A DNA stretch of 55,612 nt from Rhodoferax sp. (GTDB lineage: Bacteria; Pseudomonadota; Gammaproteobacteria; Burkholderiales; Burkholderiaceae_C). A model generated the notes under the pieces. The model made no database searches, was not told the DNA's origin, and worked only from the letters and a program-made list of their open reading frames with translations. How positions within the stretch are numbered: the stretch's first letter is position 1; each line of letters starts with the position of its first letter. Positions 5,869 to 14,700 of the stretch are shown here, one piece after another. The stretch lies in the NCBI RefSeq assembly GCF_030697375.1, contig NZ_JAUYQD010000010.1:1-55612 (forward strand). Reading direction: 5' to 3'. The position numbers and the translations under genes are program-made.

Positions 5869-7158
5869 ATGAACCAAGGATTTGTAGCTATTATTTTTAT
5901 AGCAGGTATGGTGATTTTCATGGGCATTGGCATGCCCATGGCGTTTGCCCTGGTGCTCACCGGCGCCTCCATGGCCTGGGTGCTGGGTTTCTGGGACACC
6001 CAGTTGCTGGCGCAAAACCTGGTGGCCGGAGTGGACAGTTTCCCCTTGCTCGCGGTGCCGTTTTTTATTCTGGCGGGCGAGTTGATGAACTCGGGCGGCA
6101 TCAGCCGGCGCATCATCACCATGGCGCAGGCCTGGGTCGGTCATATCCGCGGCGGGCTGGGCTTTGTCACCATCGGCGCGGCCATTCTGATGGCCAGCAT
6201 GAGCGGCTCGGCGCTGGCCGACACGGCCGCGCTGGCCACCATTTTGCTGCCCATGATGCGGGCACACGGCTACCCCATGTCCACCTCAGCCGGGTTGATT
6301 GCCTCGGGCGGCATCATCGCGCCCATCATCCCGCCCAGCATGCCCTTTGTGATTTACGGCGTGACCACCAACACCTCGATCTCGGCGCTGTTTTTGTCGG
6401 GCATCGTGCCGGGCCTGATGATGGGCGCGGGCCTGGTCGTGGCCTGGAAGCTGCAACTGCGCAAACTCGACCTGCCCGAAGGCAAAGCGCTGCCGATGCG
6501 CGAACGCCTGCACGAAACCGCCAAGGCCTTCTGGGCTTTGCTGATGCCCTTGATCATCATCGGCGGCATGAAGACCGGCGTCTTCACGCCCACCGAAGCC
6601 GCCGTGGTGGCCGCTTTTTATGCGCTGGTGATCGCCTTTTTTGTGCACCGCGAAATGCAGTTGGCCGACCTGCATGGCGTGCTGGTGCGCGCCGCCAAGA
6701 CCACCGCCGTGGTGATGTTCCTGTGTGCCGGGGCGCAGGTGGCCAGCTACATGATTACCCTGGCCGATCTGCCAGGCACCATCGCCGAGTGGCTGGGCAG
6801 CCTGATCCAGCACCCCACGCTCCTGATGGCGGTGATGATGCTGGCCCTGGTGGCGATTGGCACCGCGCTGGACCTGACCCCGACCATCCTTATTTTTGCG
6901 CCGGTGATGCTGCCGATCGCGGTCAAGGCGGGCATCGACCCGGTGTACTTTGGCCTGATGTTTGTGCTCAACGGCGCCATTGGCCTGATCACGCCACCGG
7001 TGGGCACCGTGCTCAATGTGGTGGCCGGCGTGGGCCGCATGCGGCTGGACGAGGTCATCAAGGGCGTCAACCCCTTCCTCATTACCTACGGCCTGATTCT
7101 GGTTTTGCTGGTGATCTTCCCGCAACTGGTGACCGCGCCGGTGGCCTGGATGCGCTAA
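5869..7158 (+). CDS. TRAP transporter large permease (DctM-type), gluconate operon
   Basis: A roughly 429-residue protein of 11-12 hydrophobic segments, the transport channel of the TRAP system. Recognisable DctM motifs are FILAGELMNSGGISRRI, SMSGSALADTAALATILLP, GIIAPIIPPSMPFVIYG and GLITPPVGTVLNVV. I take the ATG at 5869; a GTG at 5836 overlapping the previous stop would add eleven residues unlike the family. The opening codons coincide with a half-copy of the TAGCTAT...ATAGCA repeat (5885-5904), here read as VAIIFIAG within the first helix. Confidence 0.93.
   Translation: MNQGFVAIIFIAGMVIFMGIGMPMAFALVLTGASMAWVLGFWDTQLLAQNLVAGVDSFPLLAVPFFILAGELMNSGGISRRIITMAQAWVGHIRGGLGFVTIGAAILMASMSGSALADTAALATILLPMMRAHGYPMSTSAGLIASGGIIAPIIPPSMPFVIYGVTTNTSISALFLSGIVPGLMMGAGLVVAWKLQLRKLDLPEGKALPMRERLHETAKAFWALLMPLIIIGGMKTGVFTPTEAAVVAAFYALVIAFFVHREMQLADLHGVLVRAAKTTAVVMFLCAGAQVASYMITLADLPGTIAEWLGSLIQHPTLLMAVMMLALVAIGTALDLTPTILIFAPVMLPIAVKAGIDPVYFGLMFVLNGAIGLITPPVGTVLNVVAGVGRMRLDEVIKGVNPFLITYGLILVLLVIFPQLVTAPVAWMR
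5885..5904 (+). repeat. Half-copy of the dispersed TAGCTAT...ATAGCA repeat
   Basis: TAGCTATTATTTTTATAGCA, inside the first membrane helix codons of dctM, matches the hairpin half of the roughly 50-bp repeat seen in full at 17482, 18929, 26845 and 47941. It may be a shortened copy or chance resemblance of an AT-rich hydrophobic stretch. Confidence 0.4.
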
Positions 7159-7209
7159 ACGCTCTTGCCTCTTCTTTTCCTGCCCCCTTTTTTTACCCTG
7201 GAGACTTGT

Positions 7210-8229
7210 ATGACCCTGCTTCGCCGAACCCTCATCACCTGCGCCGTGGGCGCCAGCCTGCTGGCCTCTGGCCTGGCCAGTGCCCAAGACATCAAACCGC
7301 GCCTGATCCGTTTTGGCTACGGCCTGAACGAACAATCCAACCAGGGCCGCGCCGCCAAGGCGCTGGCCGACGAGGTGGACAAACTCTCGGGCGGCAAGAT
7401 GAAGCTGCGTGCGATTGGCGCCGCCGCGCTCGGCTCGGACGTGCAAATGCAGCAGGCCCTGATGGGCGGCGCGCAGGAGATGATGGTGGGCTCCACCGCC
7501 ACGCTGGTGGGCATCACCAAGGAAATGGCGCTGTGGGACACGCCCTTTCTGATCAACAGCGCGCAAGAGGCCGACGCCCTGCTGGACGGCCCCGTGGGCG
7601 ACCGCGTACGCAACAAGCTGGAAGAAAAAGGCCTGGTGGGCCTGGTGTACTGGGAAAACGGCTTTCGCAACCTCACCAACAGCAAACGCGCCGTGGCCAA
7701 GCTGGAAGACATGGACGGCATCAAACTGCGCGTGATGCAAAACAATGTCTACCTGGACAGCTTCAAGACCCTGGGCGCCAACGCCGTGCCGCTGCCGTTT
7801 TCTGAGCTGTTCAGCGCGCTGGAAACCAAGGCGGTAGACGGCCAGGAGAACCCCTACAACACCATTTTGTCGAGCAAGTTCTACGAGATCCAGAAGTACC
7901 TGACCGTCACCAACCACGTCTACAGCCCCTGGATTGTGCTGGTCAGCAAAAAGTGGTGGGACGGCCTGAGCAAGGACGAAAAAGCCGTGCTGATGAACGC
8001 CGCCAAAAAGAGCCGCGACTTTGAACGCAAGGACACCCGCGCCGAAGCCACCCAGGCGCTGGAGGACTTGAAGGCCAAGGGCATGCAGGTCAATGTGCTG
8101 CCGGCCGCCGAGACCGCCCGCATGCGCGACAAGCTGACGCGCATCAACGCCGGCATTGCGACCCACGTGGGCATGGAGCTGTGGCAGGAAGCGCAAACCG
8201 CGCTGGCCCAGATGCGCGCCAAAAAATAA
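7210..8229 (+). CDS. TRAP transporter substrate-binding protein (DctP family), gluconate operon
   Basis: A 339-residue periplasmic protein. Residues 1-25 are a signal peptide (MTLLRRTLITCAVGASLLAS, cleavage after ASA). Start is ATG 7210 with GGAGAC nine bases upstream; an upstream in-frame start at 7165 lacks a ribosome-binding site. The family signature is near residues 145-165 (YWENGFRNLTNSKR, then DMDGIKLRVMQNN), containing the arginine that binds the substrate carboxylate. It captures the sugar acid and hands it to the DctQM permease. It is last in the operon. Confidence 0.93.
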   Translation: MTLLRRTLITCAVGASLLASGLASAQDIKPRLIRFGYGLNEQSNQGRAAKALADEVDKLSGGKMKLRAIGAAALGSDVQMQQALMGGAQEMMVGSTATLVGITKEMALWDTPFLINSAQEADALLDGPVGDRVRNKLEEKGLVGLVYWENGFRNLTNSKRAVAKLEDMDGIKLRVMQNNVYLDSFKTLGANAVPLPFSELFSALETKAVDGQENPYNTILSSKFYEIQKYLTVTNHVYSPWIVLVSKKWWDGLSKDEKAVLMNAAKKSRDFERKDTRAEATQALEDLKAKGMQVNVLPAAETARMRDKLTRINAGIATHVGMELWQEAQTALAQMRAKK

Positions 8230-8257
8230 AGGCGGCAAGGGGTGACTGGGATGTCCG

Positions 8258-9256
8258 TCAGTGCGCGCGCTGGCGGATGCCCAGCAGGCCGTAGTTGGGC
8301 TGCAGGCGGCTTAAATAGTCCTGCGCAATGGGCAACAGCGCCGCCGGGGTGATGCCCAGCGCCTCCAGGCCCGGCCACAGGCCGCTGGCGACGTTGTCGA
8401 TGCGCATGGAATCCAGGTTGTCCCGGCTCAGCAGGGGTTCACCCGGCAGCAGTTCCATCACTGCAGCCTGTAGATATCCCAGCCAGCGGGGCAAGGGAAT
8501 GACCGGGCGGCCACGGCCTTCGCGGATGCCCACGATCTGGGCCGCCAGGCGCACCAGTTGCTCCAGCGTAAACACCTGCGGTCCGCACAACTCCAGCAGG
8601 GGCGGCCGGGGCGGGATGGAGGCCAGGGCGTCGGGCTCCAGGCAGTGCACCACGGCGCTGGCCACGTCCTCCACCCACACCGGTTGAAAGCGCGTGTGGG
8701 CGCAGGCCAGGGGCACGAAGGGCAGGTGTTTTTGCAGCCTGGCAAATCGGTTCAAAAACCGGTCCCCGGCGCCAAACATCACGCTGGGGCGCAGGATATG
8801 CAGGTCGAATCTCTCCTGTGCACCCTCGCCCGCCGCGTCCATGAGCACCGCCTCCCCCCGGCTCTTGCTGCGCAGGTACATCGAGGGAGCCGCCTCGGGG
8901 CGCTGCGCATCGGCCCCCAGGGCACTGATGTGGATCAGCCGCTTCACGCCTTGGGCCGCACAGGCACGTGCCAGCTTGTGCGGCAGGGCCACATGGACGT
9001 GGTCAAACGCTGCTTGGGTGCCGTGCAGCAGGCCGACCAGATTCACCACCGCGTCGTGCCCCGCCACAGTGCGGTGCAAGGTCGCCTCGTCGTGCACGTC
9101 CAGCTCCAGCACATCCATGAAGGGATAAATCAACAGGTTTTCAGCATGCGCCCAGCGCCGCGTGGGGGCGGTGATTTGCCATTCCTTGTTCACCATTTTT
9201 TCGCACACATGGGTGCCAAGAAAACCGCTCGCCCCTAAAACCAGAATGTGCGCCAT
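8258..9256 (-). CDS. Complex I NDUFA9-like NAD(P)-dependent epimerase/dehydratase
   Basis: A 332-residue atypical short-chain dehydrogenase. The Rossmann motif GASGFLG is at residues 7-13. HISALGADAQRPEAAP near 115 and RPSVMFGAGDRFLNRFARL near 158 are hallmarks of the bacterial NDUFA9/SDR_a5 group that is common beside housekeeping genes in Burkholderiales. The catalytic Tyr is in MYLRSKSRGE (YxxxK). Physiological role is not settled in bacteria; a link to quinone or membrane metabolism is only suggested by homology with the mitochondrial accessory subunit. Confidence 0.85.
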   Translation of the reverse strand: MAHILVLGASGFLGTHVCEKMVNKEWQITAPTRRWAHAENLLIYPFMDVLELDVHDEATLHRTVAGHDAVVNLVGLLHGTQAAFDHVHVALPHKLARACAAQGVKRLIHISALGADAQRPEAAPSMYLRSKSRGEAVLMDAAGEGAQERFDLHILRPSVMFGAGDRFLNRFARLQKHLPFVPLACAHTRFQPVWVEDVASAVVHCLEPDALASIPPRPPLLELCGPQVFTLEQLVRLAAQIVGIREGRGRPVIPLPRWLGYLQAAVMELLPGEPLLSRDNLDSMRIDNVASGLWPGLEALGITPAALLPIAQDYLSRLQPNYGLLGIRQRAH

Positions 9257-9374
9257 GCGGGCAATCTAGCGCCCGGGGCGGGTGCACTCCATGGCAAATA
9301 TCAAAAGGTCAAAAAAAGGGCAGCACCCTGAACCACCGGGAGCTATTCCGTTTCCAGATCACATGGATATGGAA

Positions 9375-10439
9375 TCACACCACCACCGGCTCGGGCTCCA
9401 GCAGGATGCCAAAACGTTCGTACACACTGGTCTGGATGGCCTTGGCCAAGGTCATCACTTCACCGCCCGTGGCGCCGCCCCGGTTGACCAGCACCAGCGC
9501 CTGTTTTTCGTAAACCCCGGCCTGACCCACGGACTTGCCTTTCCAGCCGCAGGAGTCGATCAGCCAGCCGGCGGCCAGCTTGACCGAGCCGTCCGCCAGG
9601 CGGTAGTGCACCACCTTGGGGTCTCGCGCGATGATGTCGGCGCACTGGTCCGCCGTCACTGTGGGGTTCTTGAAAAAACTGCCCGCATTGCCGATGACCT
9701 GGGGGTCAGGCAGCTTGGCGCGGCGGATGTCGCAAACCCAGCCATAGAGTTGCTGGGCGGTGGGTTCGGTGCACCCCTGTTCTGCCATTTTTTTGTCGAT
9801 ATCGGCGTAACCCAGCACTGCCTTCCACGCCTTGGGCAAGGCAAACCGCACCCGCAGAATCAGGGCGCGGCCTTTCAGGCCCAGGGCCTGGTGATCACCG
9901 GCTGCGCCCCCCGTGCTGGCGGTCGCGCCATGTTTGAACACCGAATCGCGGTAGCCGAAGGCGCACTGCGCGGCATTCAGGGTGAACACCTGGCCGGTGT
10001 GCAGGTCCACCGCATCCAGCGACTCAAAGCGGTCTTGCAGCTCCACACCGTAGGCGCCCACGTTCTGCACCGGGGCGGCCCCCACCGTGCCAGGGATCAG
10101 CGCCATGTTTTCCAGGCCCGGGTAACCCTGCGCCAGAGTCCAGGTCACAAAGTCGTGCCAGTTTTCCCCGGCACCGGCTTCCACGATGAAGTGTTTGGCA
10201 GTCTCTTGCACCAACCGACGCCCTGTGACCTCGACCTTGAGCACCACCGGCTTGACATCGCCCGCGAGCACGATGTTGCTGCCGCCGCCCAGCACGAACT
10301 TGTCTGCGCTGCCCAAGCCGGGGTCGGCCAACAGGTCTTGCACATCGGCTTCACTGGAGATGCGCACCAGCGTATGGGCCTTGGCCACGATGTGGAAGGT
10401 ATTAAAAGCTTGGAGGGGGACGTTTTTCTCGACTAACAT
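9375..10439 (-). CDS. murB: UDP-N-acetylenolpyruvoylglucosamine reductase
   Basis: A 354-residue flavoenzyme reducing UDP-GlcNAc-enolpyruvate to UDP-MurNAc in peptidoglycan synthesis. Motifs are [11 protein letters not shown] at the N-terminus, [12 protein letters not shown] near 50, [16 protein letters not shown] near 115, NAGSFFKNP near 255 with the catalytic serine, and a C-terminal Glu in LLEPEPVVV. It has the E. coli-type long form. I choose the ATG at 10439 ([16 protein letters not shown]); the in-frame start at 10466 adds nine uncharacteristic residues. Confidence 0.95.
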   Translation of the reverse strand: MLVEKNVPLQAFNTFHIVAKAHTLVRISSEADVQDLLADPGLGSADKFVLGGGSNIVLAGDVKPVVLKVEVTGRRLVQETAKHFIVEAGAGENWHDFVTWTLAQGYPGLENMALIPGTVGAAPVQNVGAYGVELQDRFESLDAVDLHTGQVFTLNAAQCAFGYRDSVFKHGATASTGGAAGDHQALGLKGRALILRVRFALPKAWKAVLGYADIDKKMAEQGCTEPTAQQLYGWVCDIRRAKLPDPQVIGNAGSFFKNPTVTADQCADIIARDPKVVHYRLADGSVKLAAGWLIDSCGWKGKSVGQAGVYEKQALVLVNRGGATGGEVMTLAKAIQTSVYERFGILLEPEPVVV

Positions 10440-10563
10440 GGCGGGATTGTCGCACTGGGCGCCCACGGGGCTCCCGCGCAGGCCAGATCGGTCATGGCCT
10501 AGCCGTTTCCATCGTGCACAACCCGGGACCGATGCGGGGCGTGCAACTCTTATTCATAAAAAA

Positions 10564-11049
10564 ATGCCTTCTTTTGATACCGTTTGCGACGCCAACATGG
10601 TGAATGTGAAACATGGGGTGGAAAACACCGCGAAAGAAATCGCCACCCGCTTCGACTTCAAAGGCACCCCCGCCTCCATTGAGCTCAAGGACAAGGAAAT
10701 CACCCTGATCGGCAATGCCGAGTTCCAGCTCACCCAGATTGAAGACGTGCTGCGCAACAAACTGACCAAGGCCGCCGTGGACGTGCGCTTTTTGGACGCG
10801 GGCGATGTGCAAAAAATGGGCGGCGACAAGGTCAAGCGCGTCATCAAGGTGCGCAACGGCATTGAGACCGAAATGGCCAAGAAGATCCAACGCTTCATCA
10901 AAGACAGCAAACTGAAAGTGCAGGCCGCCATTCAGGAAGAAAAAGTGCGGGTCACCGGCGCCAAACGCGACGACCTGCAAGCCGCCATGGCCTTGATCAA
11001 AAAGGAAATGCCTGATCTGCCCCTGTCATTCGACAACTTCCGCGACTGA
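10564..11049 (+). CDS. YajQ family nucleotide-binding protein
   Basis: A 161-residue DUF520/YajQ protein ([20 protein letters not shown] ... [13 protein letters not shown] ... [17 protein letters not shown] class motifs). Relatives in Xanthomonas and Pseudomonas bind cyclic di-GMP and modulate transcription; E. coli YajQ binds nucleotides and tRNA. Start is ATG 10564. Its last base overlaps the next ATG (TGATG), so the retropepsin-like gene is translationally coupled. Confidence 0.93.
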   Translation: MPSFDTVCDANMVNVKHGVENTAKEIATRFDFKGTPASIELKDKEITLIGNAEFQLTQIEDVLRNKLTKAAVDVRFLDAGDVQKMGGDKVKRVIKVRNGIETEMAKKIQRFIKDSKLKVQAAIQEEKVRVTGAKRDDLQAAMALIKKEMPDLPLSFDNFRD

Positions 11050-11696
11050 TGAAAACCGCCGCCCTGCTGTGTGCTGCCCTGGTGTGTCTGGCCCCTGCGG
11101 CCCACGCACAGACCGTGGCCCTGACCGGCATGCTGGGCGGCAAGGCCTTGCTCATGGTCGATGGCGGTGCCCCCAAGAGCGTGGCCGCAGGCGAGTCGTT
11201 CAAGGCAGTCAAGGTCGTGTCCACCCAGGGCGACACGGCGGTGCTGGAGATTGCGGGCAAGCGGCACACGCTCAGGGTGGGTGATGCGCCCGCCAGCGTG
11301 GGTGCGACGTCGGTCGGCGCGGCGCAGGGCAACAAGGTGGTCTTGACCGCAGGCAGCGGCGGGCATTTCGTGACCCAGGGCCAGATCAATGGCCACTCGG
11401 TTCCGCTGGTGGTGGACACCGGCGCCAGCCTGGTGTCCTTGAGTGTGGCCGAGGCCGAACGGGTCGGGCTGAACTACAAGACCGGCCAACGGGTGCAGAT
11501 GAGTACGGCCAACGGGGTGATCCCCGGCTGGCGGCTCCAGTTGGCCTCGGTCAAGGTGGGCGATGTGGTGGTGTATGGCGTGGACGCCATCGTGTCGTCG
11601 GGCTCCATGCCCTATGTCTTACTAGGCAACAGCTTTCTGACGCGCTTCCAGATGACACGCACCAACGACCAGATGGTTCTCGAAAAGCGTTTTTAA
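11049..11696 (+). CDS. Exported retropepsin-like aspartic protease (clan AA, TIGR02281 type)
   Basis: A 215-residue protein with signal peptide ([20 protein letters not shown]). The N-terminal half, about residues 20-90, is beta-rich. A single retropepsin-type domain follows with the active-site triad in VVDTGASLVSLS near residue 122 and the family helix motif PYVLLGNSFLTRF near 187. Such single-lobe proteases must dimerise. Several proteobacterial relatives are periplasmic or membrane-anchored and of unknown substrate. It is coupled to yajQ by a TGATG overlap and followed seven bases later by the HD-like gene. Confidence 0.85.
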   Translation: MKTAALLCAALVCLAPAAHAQTVALTGMLGGKALLMVDGGAPKSVAAGESFKAVKVVSTQGDTAVLEIAGKRHTLRVGDAPASVGATSVGAAQGNKVVLTAGSGGHFVTQGQINGHSVPLVVDTGASLVSLSVAEAERVGLNYKTGQRVQMSTANGVIPGWRLQLASVKVGDVVVYGVDAIVSSGSMPYVLLGNSFLTRFQMTRTNDQMVLEKRF

Positions 11697-11702
11697 GTCA
11701 CC

Positions 11703-12674
11703 ATGGTCGTCAGCGTCCAAAACGAGAACGAATACGAAGACCTGCTGGCCCTGTGGTCGGACCTGGAGTCGGGCCTGGGCGTGATTTTGAGCAGCCCGGG
11801 CAGTTCGCAGGAATTTGCCCACCGGGTGCTGCAGTACGACCGCTGGATGCAGGGCCTGATGCAGCGTGACCCGGATGTGGGTCTGTATTTGCTGTTTCAG
11901 TTGGCCAGCAACTCCCCCGTGGGCTACAGCGCATCCCACGCCCTGGTGTGCGCGGTCTTGTGCCACATGCTTGCCGCCGAGCTGGCCATTGCGCCCAAGG
12001 AGCGTGACAGCCTGGTGCATGCGGCGTTGACCATGAACATTGCCATGACCACGCTGCAAGACGAGCTGGCCAACCAGGCGGACAAACCTTCCAAAATTCA
12101 GCAGGACGCCATTCGCACCCACTCGGTCAAGGGCGCCATGATGCTGGCCAACCTGGGCGTGGCCGACGACAACTGGTTGGACATCGTGTCCTCCCACCAT
12201 GACGAAGCCACCCACCGGGCTGATTTGCGGCTGCTGCCACCTGCCACCCGGCTGACCCGCATTCTCCAGGTGGTGGACCGCTACTCGGCCATGATCAGCC
12301 CACGCCTGTCGCGTGCGGGGCGCAGCGCCACCGAGTCGGCACGCGCCATCATGGCCAACGCCTCCGCCAAATCCGATGAAATTGGCCATGCCATGGTGCG
12401 CGCGGTCGGCCTGTGCCCGCCGGGCACCTATGTGCGCCTGGAAAACGATGAACTGGCCATCGTGGTGCGCCGCAGCAACACACCCAACCACCCCTACGTG
12501 GCCATCGTCGCCAAAGCCAGTGGCGAGGTCTTGTCCGCCCCCCGGCTGCACAACACAGCCCACCAAGGACACCGTATCCGCGTCGCCTTGGCGGCCTCGG
12601 CGGTGCGCTTGCGGCTCAACCACTTTTATATTTTGCAACTGGGCGCCTACGCGGCACAGCACCCCGATTGTTGA
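11703..12674 (+). CDS. Degenerate HD-GYP-like protein
   Basis: A 323-residue cytosolic protein whose centre (about residues 70-180) follows the helix order of HD/HD-GYP phosphodiesterases: GYSASHALVCAVLCH, HAALTMNIAMTTLQD, IRTHSVKGAMMLANLG, then WLDIVSSHHDEATHR. The position of the metal-binding HD doublet reads MN, so catalysis by the usual mechanism is unlikely. The C-terminal roughly 80 residues form a small beta domain (GTYVRLENDELAIVVRRS). This could be a cyclic-di-GMP-insensitive scaffold or binding protein. Annotation as phosphohydrolase would be by homology only. Confidence 0.7.
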   Translation: MVVSVQNENEYEDLLALWSDLESGLGVILSSPGSSQEFAHRVLQYDRWMQGLMQRDPDVGLYLLFQLASNSPVGYSASHALVCAVLCHMLAAELAIAPKERDSLVHAALTMNIAMTTLQDELANQADKPSKIQQDAIRTHSVKGAMMLANLGVADDNWLDIVSSHHDEATHRADLRLLPPATRLTRILQVVDRYSAMISPRLSRAGRSATESARAIMANASAKSDEIGHAMVRAVGLCPPGTYVRLENDELAIVVRRSNTPNHPYVAIVAKASGEVLSAPRLHNTAHQGHRIRVALAASAVRLRLNHFYILQLGAYAAQHPDC

Positions 12675-12701
12675 ACGGGGCGAAAGGGCGCAGGGGAAGC
12701 G

Positions 12702-13331
12702 CTATTTGCTTTTTTTGCCCAGACGCGATTCGGTGCCCTTGACCAGGCGGCCGATGTTCTCTGCGTGGCGGTAAAGCAAAAGCAAGGACATCACGGCCGT
12801 GGTGAAAAGAATTTCCTTGCTCATGTACCAGGCCGCTCCGTCGCCAAAGATGTAATACACCGGGGCAAACACCGCCGCTGTGAGCGAGGCCAGGGACGAG
12901 TACCTGAAAAAGTAGGCCATGACCAACCAGGTCACCAAGGTGGCCAGCCCCAAAACGCCGCTAATGCCCACCAGCACACCCAAAGCCGTGGCCACGCCCT
13001 TGCCGCCGACAAACTTGAAAAACACCGGGTACAAATGCCCCACAAAAGCGGCCAGTCCCACCAGGGCCACAGTGCCATCTTCCAGGCCATAGGGCTTGCC
13101 GTACCACTTGACCAGCACCACCGGCAACCAGCCCTTGGCCGCATCCAGCAGCAGCGTGATGATGGCGGCGGCCTTGCTGCCGGAGCGCAGCACATTGGTG
13201 GCGCCCGGGTTCTTGCTGCCAAAAGTGCGCGGATCGTTCAGCCCCATGACACGGCTGACGATGACGGCAAACGAGAGTGACCCAATGAGGTAGCCCACCA
13301 GGGTGGCCACCAGGGGGAAGAAAGATTGCAT
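12702..13331 (-). CDS. plsY: Glycerol-3-phosphate acyltransferase PlsY
   Basis: A roughly 209-residue inner-membrane enzyme that acylates glycerol-3-phosphate with acyl-phosphate, starting phospholipid synthesis. The three conserved loops are visible: [12 protein letters not shown] near residue 40, [18 protein letters not shown] near 100, and [18 protein letters not shown] at the C-terminus. Five membrane helices are expected. Start is uncertain: ATG at 13331 gives the family length, but a TTG at 13340 is better spaced (8 bases) from AGGAG. Confidence 0.95.
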   Translation of the reverse strand: MQSFFPLVATLVGYLIGSLSFAVIVSRVMGLNDPRTFGSKNPGATNVLRSGSKAAAIITLLLDAAKGWLPVVLVKWYGKPYGLEDGTVALVGLAAFVGHLYPVFFKFVGGKGVATALGVLVGISGVLGLATLVTWLVMAYFFRYSSLASLTAAVFAPVYYIFGDGAAWYMSKEILFTTAVMSLLLLYRHAENIGRLVKGTESRLGKKSK

Positions 13332-13424
13332 GGATTCCAAAAAAATATCTCCTGCTGTTGTGTCCCCTCGCCGGGGCCTGAAGGGGCTATTTTGCCAGCC
13401 TGCCTCGGCAGCCCCGGCGCCGGC

Positions 13425-13916
13425 TCATTCGGCCAGCGCGCACAGCACCGGTTGGGCCGCCAGCAAGGCCACACAGACCTGCGGGTCCAGGCCCACCAGA
13501 TACCCCCGCCGCCCGCCATTGATGAGGATTTTGGGCAGGGCCAGAATCGTTTCTTCGATGTAAATGGGCATGGCCTTGCGGGTGCCAAAGGGCGAGGTGC
13601 CGCCCACCAGGTAGCCACTGTGCCGGTTGGCCACCTCGGGTGCGCAAGGCTCCACCGACTTGGCGCCGATTTGCCGCGCCAGGTTTTTGGTGGACACCTT
13701 GCGGTTGCCATGCATCAGCACCACCAGCGGCTTGGCGTCCTGGTCTTGCATGATGAGGGTCTTGACGACATGGAAAGGGTCCCAGCCCAGCACCTGCGCG
13801 CTGTGCTGGGCGCCACCATGCTCCAGGTACTCGTAGGGGTGCTCGGTGTAGGCCACCCGGTGGCGCTTGAGCAGTTGGGTGGCGGGGGTTTCTGAAACGT
13901 GTTCTTTTTTGGCCAT
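13425..13916 (-). CDS. ybaK: Cys-tRNA(Pro)/Cys-tRNA(Cys) deacylase YbaK
   Basis: A 163-residue trans-editing factor of the YbaK/ProX superfamily that hydrolyses mischarged aminoacyl-tRNA. Family motifs are VVKTLIMQDQDAKPLVVLMH, the invariant lysine in RKVSTKNLARQIGAK, and GYLVGGTSPFGTRKAMPIY. Length is typical. It lies upstream of plsY on the same strand with about 90 bp between them. Confidence 0.92.
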   Translation of the reverse strand: MAKKEHVSETPATQLLKRHRVAYTEHPYEYLEHGGAQHSAQVLGWDPFHVVKTLIMQDQDAKPLVVLMHGNRKVSTKNLARQIGAKSVEPCAPEVANRHSGYLVGGTSPFGTRKAMPIYIEETILALPKILINGGRRGYLVGLDPQVCVALLAAQPVLCALAE

Positions 13917-13987
13917 AGCTGCGTATTTTCTACGCTGCGCCGCCGCGCACCGACCCTGAATAAACCATGGTTATTGGCAGCAACAAA

Positions 13988-14005
13988 ATATGATGATCGT
14001 AATAT
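13988..14005. promoter_or_regulatory. Putative TetR operator, upstream of its own gene
   Basis: ATATGATGATCGTAATAT is an imperfect dyad 18 bp upstream of the regulator start. It matches 14653-14670 at 16 of 18 positions (shared form ATATGATNATCGTNATAT). Occurrence before both the regulator and the MFS pump identifies it as the likely binding site. Confidence 0.8.
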
Positions 14006-14022
14006 ATTGATACAGTACACCC

Positions 14023-14604
14023 ATGGACTCCAAACCCAGCCGCCGCGAAACCACCCACGAACGCATCGTCGAGGTGGCGGCGCGCGCCCTGCGGCGCAAT
14101 GGCTACAACGGCATCGGCGTCGCGGACGTGATGCAACAGGCCGGGTTGACCCACGGCGGCTTCTACGCCCACTTCGCCTCCCGCGACGCCCTGCTGGCCG
14201 AAGCCATCGAGCGTGCCGGGCGCGACAGTGCGGCGGAAATGGACCGGCGCATCCAAGCCAGCCAGGCGCGGGGCCACAGTGCGCTGCGGGCGCTGGTCAA
14301 CGCGTATCTTTCTGAAGCCCACCTCCAAGGCGTCGAAGGTGGCTGCGTGGTCGCGGCGCTCAGCTCCGAGATGCCGCGCCAGTCGCCCACCTTGCTTGCG
14401 CCCTCGACCGACCGGGTGCGCGGTCTGGTAGAGATGGTCCAGCGCGCCTTGCCCGAAGGCGGCACCCCGGAGCAAGCCATGGTCATTGCTGCCACCCTGG
14501 TCGGCACTTTGCAACTGGCCCGCACGCTGGGCACCCCCACGCAAGGCAAGGCCATGCTCGCGGCGGCGCGCAATGCGCTGCTCTCGCAGTACGACCCCAC
14601 CTGA
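14023..14604 (+). CDS. TetR/AcrR family repressor of the adjacent MFS pump
   Basis: A 193-residue regulator. The helix-turn-helix covers about residues 12-55 (RIVEVAARALRRNGYNGIGV, VADVMQQAGLTHGGFYAHF), the GGFYAHFxSRDAL form being typical of TetR proteins controlling efflux. The remainder is a helical ligand domain with TPEQAMVIAATLVGTLQLAR. It is transcribed in the same direction as the pump 96 bp downstream. The common operator at both promoters indicates autoregulation and control of the pump. The inducer is unknown. Confidence 0.9.
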   Translation: MDSKPSRRETTHERIVEVAARALRRNGYNGIGVADVMQQAGLTHGGFYAHFASRDALLAEAIERAGRDSAAEMDRRIQASQARGHSALRALVNAYLSEAHLQGVEGGCVVAALSSEMPRQSPTLLAPSTDRVRGLVEMVQRALPEGGTPEQAMVIAATLVGTLQLARTLGTPTQGKAMLAAARNALLSQYDPT

Positions 14605-14652
14605 ACGCCCACGCCGCGCCCTAGCCATGCATCCCATTTTTCTCATCCGTAA

Positions 14653-14670
14653 ATATGATCATCGTCATAT
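14653..14670. promoter_or_regulatory. Putative TetR operator, upstream of the MFS pump
   Basis: ATATGATCATCGTCATAT lies 30 bp before the MFS start and is extended by a flanking dyad (AATATGA...TCATATT). It is nearly identical to the site before the TetR gene. Confidence 0.8.
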
Positions 14671-14700
14671 TCAATCCACCTATTCCCCAAGGAGCCATCC

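Noticed and set aside
6286..8238. 650-codon minus-strand open frame opposite the TRAP permease and binding-protein genes
   Set aside because: It is the antisense of well-recognised TRAP genes in GC-rich DNA. Its translation is low-complexity (His/Gln/Gly/Ala-rich) and matches no fold.
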